From positions 37,812,844 to 37,876,843 of the forward strand of contig NC_034009.1 in NCBI RefSeq assembly GCF_000346465.2: a stretch of 64,000 nt of DNA, given 5' to 3'. Made by a program: the position numbers and the translations under genes. The notes below the pieces were generated by a model. The model saw nothing but the letters and a program-made list of their open reading frames with translations, searched no databases and was not told where the DNA came from. This stretch comes from Prunus persica. Taxonomy: Eukaryota; Streptophyta; Magnoliopsida; Rosales; Rosaceae. Shown piece after piece: positions 59,525 to 64,000 of this stretch (position 1 is its first letter; each line of letters starts with the position of its first letter).

Positions 59525-62480
59525 ATTAAAGATGATTGAAAAAGGAGATACATACGTTGATATTGACTTATTACAATATAGAGATATTTATGTGAAGAAA
59601 AAAAACACATAAATGAACCTTTTTTCCTTTTTGTAAAAGAAAAAAACTAATAGACAAAACAATTGTTTGCTTGGTTAAAAAATAAAAGCTAGCAATATGG
59701 CCATCTCATAATTTCAAGAACACCTCTGTATTTTAATTCATTCTGTTTTTCAACATCTAATTTGGGACGTAAGATTATAAACGAGTGGTGCTTATTACAA
59801 CATCTGTCGCATAAGAATCATTGTCACAGCAGGCGGGCCCCGTAAAGTACGGCCACTCAAATTTACAATATCTCGTGGGACTCACATAATAATCTCGTAA
59901 AACCTTACCCAAGGGTGAGTGAGTGAGTGACAGCCCGGACGTACGAATATATATCCCAAGTGTTGAAGATTGCGACACGTGGAGACCTATGCGAATGCCG
60001 ACAGTCGTTATTATCACGGTCTGCTCGCATTTCCTTTTCTGCCCAAACGCGACACCGATTGGGACCAACCCCGGTTTAGTCGCTACGGGCTAATGCCCGG
60101 TGTTGGCTACTGCCAGTGGCCAGATGTATTGCCGCATGTGCAATTACATCACTGCATCTCAGTCTTTCTCTTTTGGGAAAAGACTATGTCCACTCAAATT
60201 TTGCACTAGCGAGCAGCCAAGTTTGACATTCGCCCAGATTGCCATCTCAAAAAAAGTCGTCTTTTTACATTAACTGATCACGTAAATGACTCTACATAAA
60301 ACTTATTTAATCAACAGTACCAAAATTTTGATGAACTTTAGTTATCAAATGACAAGACAACTACATGTATATACAATTCTTCTAAAGAATTATCGCCTCC
60401 TTATTCCAGTGGAAAGAATTTCTTCATCCGCCATGAGTATGACTACCTAATTTTTTTAGGTCGGGATGTGGTTCTAGGGATTCGTCGTTTTCAATTGTAT
60501 TATGAAAGGGGTTCTCATTTTAAAGTGTGGGTCTATTTAGCTTTTCTACTTTGACCTTTGCTCCATATCATTGTAAGTTACTATTTAATAGCATGCATGA
60601 TGAAAATGGACTGGATGAGCTGCTGCTTACTTACGAGTCATGACATAATATTTTTTCAAAGAAATTTGTGCACTTTTACATGACCTTTATTCCCTTTGTT
60701 TTCAGCCAAAAAAGAAATTGATAATTAGGGCAAAAGTTGGTTTTGTGTGGGGGGGGGTACCAAATGGATGCATGGAAATCAATTTCTGGGTATCTAGATT
60801 CTTAGACACAAACAATAGCTAAATACAATGCTTAGTATTGGTGTAAACAACTATAAAAAGGCTCTTATGAAGCTGACATCCATTTCTACTTGTGATCAAT
60901 CACAGTCAAGAATCTTACTGTCTCCACACCCATCTTCTCAAAAGAGATCTCCATTTCCCTTCTCTCTTTTTTTTCTGTTCTTTTTTGTGCTTTCAAAAAA
61001 TTATAAACGTGCATATGTATGTTTCTTTGAAAAGAAAGAAAAAGAAAAGGAGTGCGTGAGAAAGTGGGTGCCTTTGTTTTGGGCCAATTCCCGAGGTTGA
61101 GAGAAACAATCGAACAGAGACACCAAAAAGCAAGAAAAAGGTGATCTCCATATTGAAACGATGTCTTCCTTCATAATAATGCCAACAACATTATTCTTGT
61201 CTTGTGACGATTATTAGTATTTCAGCATGATTCCCCAATAATCTCTCTGAGCATTACGGGCCAAAGATGCTCAACTATTTTCAAGCCCAAACGTTTGTAA
61301 AAAACCTCATAATCCCATTAGGCCTTGTTTAGTGAAGAAGAACTTCTACCGAACATGTATCATTTGATGGGATGTGTAATTTTTTTATTTATATTTTGTC
61401 CGTTTGGCCGGTAGGATAAGTAGAACAATTAGCTGAAATTAATCCAATTTCATGTTTGTACTAAAAACTGAACATGGATATAGGATCAAAGATAATCTCA
61501 TTGGCCTCGTTTCGTAGGCAGATTAAGTAGTAGGATCTAATTAGTTCAATCTAATCTTTTATTGTGTACTCAAATGTGCATTCAGGTTTTATATACTTTT
61601 AAAAATAATAATTTATTTTATTTATCAACTCCTCATTTTAGGAGAAAAAAAAATTTTTATCTTATCTTCCTTTTGCCTTCCTCCATACTCCTCCAACATT
61701 TGCTTTCCCGAAGACCATAACTCTTATCTCTAGAAATCCAAAATGAGCCTCCTTTCTTCTCTTCGTTCAATTTTACCAATGTCTCCTTTCTCCCCCATCT
61801 TCCTCATCCTTCCCACCATCTTCCCCAACCACAGCATCCCCACTATGAAAAGCACTTGAAACAGCTAAATAATAGGACTAAGAATAAGAAAATTCAAAGA
61901 GACGGAGACAACGATTCCAATAATCCCATGAACAATTGTAAATTGAAAATGGTGATATATATGTTGGTGTTGCTCTAAATTCTTATGGATGGTCGACTAT
62001 GTTCTTTGTGAAATGAAAGAAAATGAAAAGTTTGTGTTTTGTAGGACAAGCCTAATAAGTTTGTAGTTGTTCACTATTCCAATTGTAAGACAAACAATTT
62101 TTCTTTAATTGTATTGAAATATGGTAAGTAAGAATTAATATGTTGACAATTTTAATTTGACTGAGCTAATTGTGTATTTGTATAATTTTTATTTATACTC
62201 AATTCTTATATCTAATCCTGTATTCATTTGCGCGAGTTTGGTTGTAAATTTTAATTTTAGTGAGCTTATTGTGTTTGCATTACTTGAAAAAGAGAGAGAA
62301 CGTGGAGGCGGTGGAGAAAGAGAAGGAGGAAGTGGTGGTGGTGGAGAAAGAGAGATAGGCGAAGTGGTGCTGATTTGGATGGTAGAAGGATGTAAGAGGT
62401 GGTCGTGGTTGGCAACTCTTTTTATTTTTATTTTTTTAAAAGTAAATACATTACGCACAGATGAATAGTTTGTGTGTATG

Positions 62481-62922
62481 CAGTGGTGGAGCCAGAAAAT
62501 TTTCACAGAGGGGGCACCTTATATATTGAAATATATTTTTCTTTAGGGTGACAATGAAAGTAATTTTTTACTTGATACAAAATCCCTAATTTTTGTACTA
62601 TATTATTTTACATATTATATTAAAACTATCTACTGAACATCGATCCATGGAAAAAATTAAATGAAATGTAATTTATTAAAAATACACACTAAGAAAATTT
62701 GAACGGTAATTTATCACTACAAATCGAAGTACGACAATAAGAGATGTGAAAGGATAGCAATGATAGTGAGAAAAGGAAAATTAGAAAAATACAAAGAAAG
62801 AAATTCATTGGCACTTCACAATTTGGTTAGAAAAGTATGATTATATTAATAACACAATAGCCTAAACTAAAATTTGAGAGGGGGCACATGCCCCCCCTAG
62901 GCCTTAGCTCCCTCCGCAACTA
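62481..62922. mobile_element. hAT-type MITE with CAGTGGTGGAGCC ends
   Basis: The left end CAGTGGTGGAGCCAG pairs with the right end, which inverted is TAGTTGCGGAGGGAG. Flanking 8-mers are TGTGTATG (62473-62480) and TGTGTATA (62923-62930), with one mismatch. Internal GAGGGGGCAC motifs lie near both ends. It is 442 bp long, with no transposase. Confidence 0.78.
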
Positions 62923-62930
62923 TGTGTATA

Positions 62931-64000
62931 TACAAAAGTCAAATCAAAAGCAGCAATCGTTGTTGTCAGATATATGTCATATACGTGCCCAAAAGTATTG
63001 AGTTTAAGACACCAAAAAGTAAAATCGTGCCCTATGAACACTAGAAACTCCTATAGAGGAAACCGACTAACAACCATTCCTAGATTGAATCAAAGATCGG
63101 GACCAATAGCATCTATGGTATTATCGAAAGAGGACAAAGGAAGGCCAAAGACCAAGAATGGTCTCTTTCCTGTGCTATCAAGAATGAAAAGAAGCACAGG
63201 AAGGAGCAAGAATTGCGAGATGTTATAGAGATAGATGGCTATGAGACGAGTCCAAAGAGTCACTTTTTAAAGCTTCTTGGCCATCAATTAGAGCACAAAT
63301 ATCAATTGTGTTCAAAATCAGATATTTTAGTAGTGTTAGTCACCAAATATAACTTAAGTGATGAGAAACAATAGCACTTTAATTTGGGTGGGAAAATTAA
63401 TTATGATTTTATGATTAATTAGAAATTTGAGGGATTTAGGTGCACCCATCAAGATCAAGATATGATGACTCACATTAGAAAACAAGATATGCTAACGAAT
63501 ATGAGAGATAAGGTTGTATATATAAGTCACGGCTCTGGCCCCAAAGAGTAACACGTCCTAAAGATATATATGGAAAAAACAAGATATTCAAATCAACTAG
63601 TTGAGCATCTTTAACTCTAAATCTTCTCCTAAAACTCCAATAGAAGGATATTCTACTTTCTACTTTAGGAAATTGGTGGTCGAGATTAAAGCAGACAATG
63701 ATGTTGTTTAATTTCCTAATCAAATCATTTGTTCCCTTGCTAGACACTGACCTGTGCACTAATATACTTAGGACTTTTACCTCCACCTAATTATGATTTT
63801 TTGTAACAGGTATACTCCAATCTTAATGCCTAGTTGCTAGATTAATTTCTCCAGCCACCAATCACCATTTTCACAATCACGATGAGCCTTGTGCACAGAA
63901 AATAATACAGAGGAGGTCCCTCTTTTCATTATGTACATTTTAAATATAAATAAATAATAAAATGGGAAGGCCAATCAAATTAAGGGAAACTTGCCTCCAT
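62931..64000. other. non-coding right edge of the window
   Basis: No gene, RNA or mobile element is supported. The open frames at 62974-63228 and 63475-63786 have no recognisable domain and ordinary AT-rich composition. Confidence 0.4.

Larger units (their letters stand above)
56619..62480. other. long non-coding region with an inverted-repeat element
   Basis: It contains the element at 57512-58014, AT/GA microsatellites at 59470-59521 and a G10 run at 60748-60757. Near 61319-61530 stand GGCCTTGTTTAGTGAAG and GGCCTCGTTTCGTAGGCAG, which resemble MITE ends. The frame at 58185-58604 on the minus strand (139 codons) matches no protein I recognise. No gene is supported. Confidence 0.4.

Noticed and set aside
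62157..62506. Overlapping open frames with Gly/Arg or Pro/Ser runs
   Set aside because: They come from a GAGA/GGTGG-rich low-complexity stretch next to the MITE and encode nothing recognisable.
1..64000. Bacterial-style systems, CRISPR arrays, viral insertions or tRNA/rRNA genes
   Set aside because: I looked for direct repeat-spacer patterns, cloverleaf-type tRNA sequences and viral polymerase or capsid motifs and found none; the three B-box hits are better explained as SINE fragments.

Overview
The window is 64 kb of nuclear plant DNA, from a dicot and most likely a woody rosid such as a Rosaceae species. It has GT-AG introns with AT-rich interiors, short well-spaced genes, poly(A/T) and AT/GA/TC microsatellites, many MITE-like elements, and plant-specific proteins (CCD8, PATROL1-like, NFD6-like, subfamily I GATA factors). 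No bacterial features, CRISPR arrays or tRNA genes were found. The family assignment rests on the general look of the proteins and repeats, not on a search.

Layout. 1-1807 (-): a TMX2-like thioredoxin-related membrane protein, running off the left edge. 1.8-5.5 kb: intergenic, with two hAT-type MITEs. 5.53-15.34 kb: a direct tandem duplication whose two units each carry one GATA9/12-type transcription factor gene and about 3.1-3.4 kb of 3' flank. 15.3-20.5 kb (-): an NFD6-like organelle protein, then mitochondrial-type peptidyl-tRNA hydrolase 2. 21.6-33.3 kb (+): a SWIM/RING-type protein, an RCC1-repeat protein containing a probable U12-type intron, and nucleoporin NUP85, whose 14th intron carries a complete Mutator-like foldback element. 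34.7-38.5 kb (-): a PATROL1-like MUN/DUF810 protein. 41.3-42.4 kb (+): an intronless F-box/LRR protein. 43.2-45.4 kb (+): a YebC/TACO1-type organelle translation factor. 46.7-49.7 kb (-): CCD8, the strigolactone-pathway carotenoid cleavage dioxygenase. 49.7-64 kb: about 14 kb with no gene I can support. It holds three more hAT-type MITEs with recognisable 8-bp target duplications, a 0.5-kb inverted-repeat element, SINE-like fragments, microsatellites and a 170-bp tandem duplication.

The genes do not form one pathway; this is ordinary euchromatin. I assembled exon structures by hand from splice sites and checked that exon lengths keep the frame: GATA-A 384 aa, GATA-B 385 aa, NFD6-like 92 aa, PTH2 194 aa, RCC1 578 aa, NUP85 724 aa, PATROL1-like 998 aa, YebC 323 aa, CCD8 565 aa. 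Family names come from remembered family features, not database hits. The most notable observations are the precisely bounded GATA duplication with a nearly identical non-coding block of about 585 bp inside otherwise diverged copies, the RCC1 intron with U12 signals and an apparent GT...GG ending, and the MULE inside NUP85.
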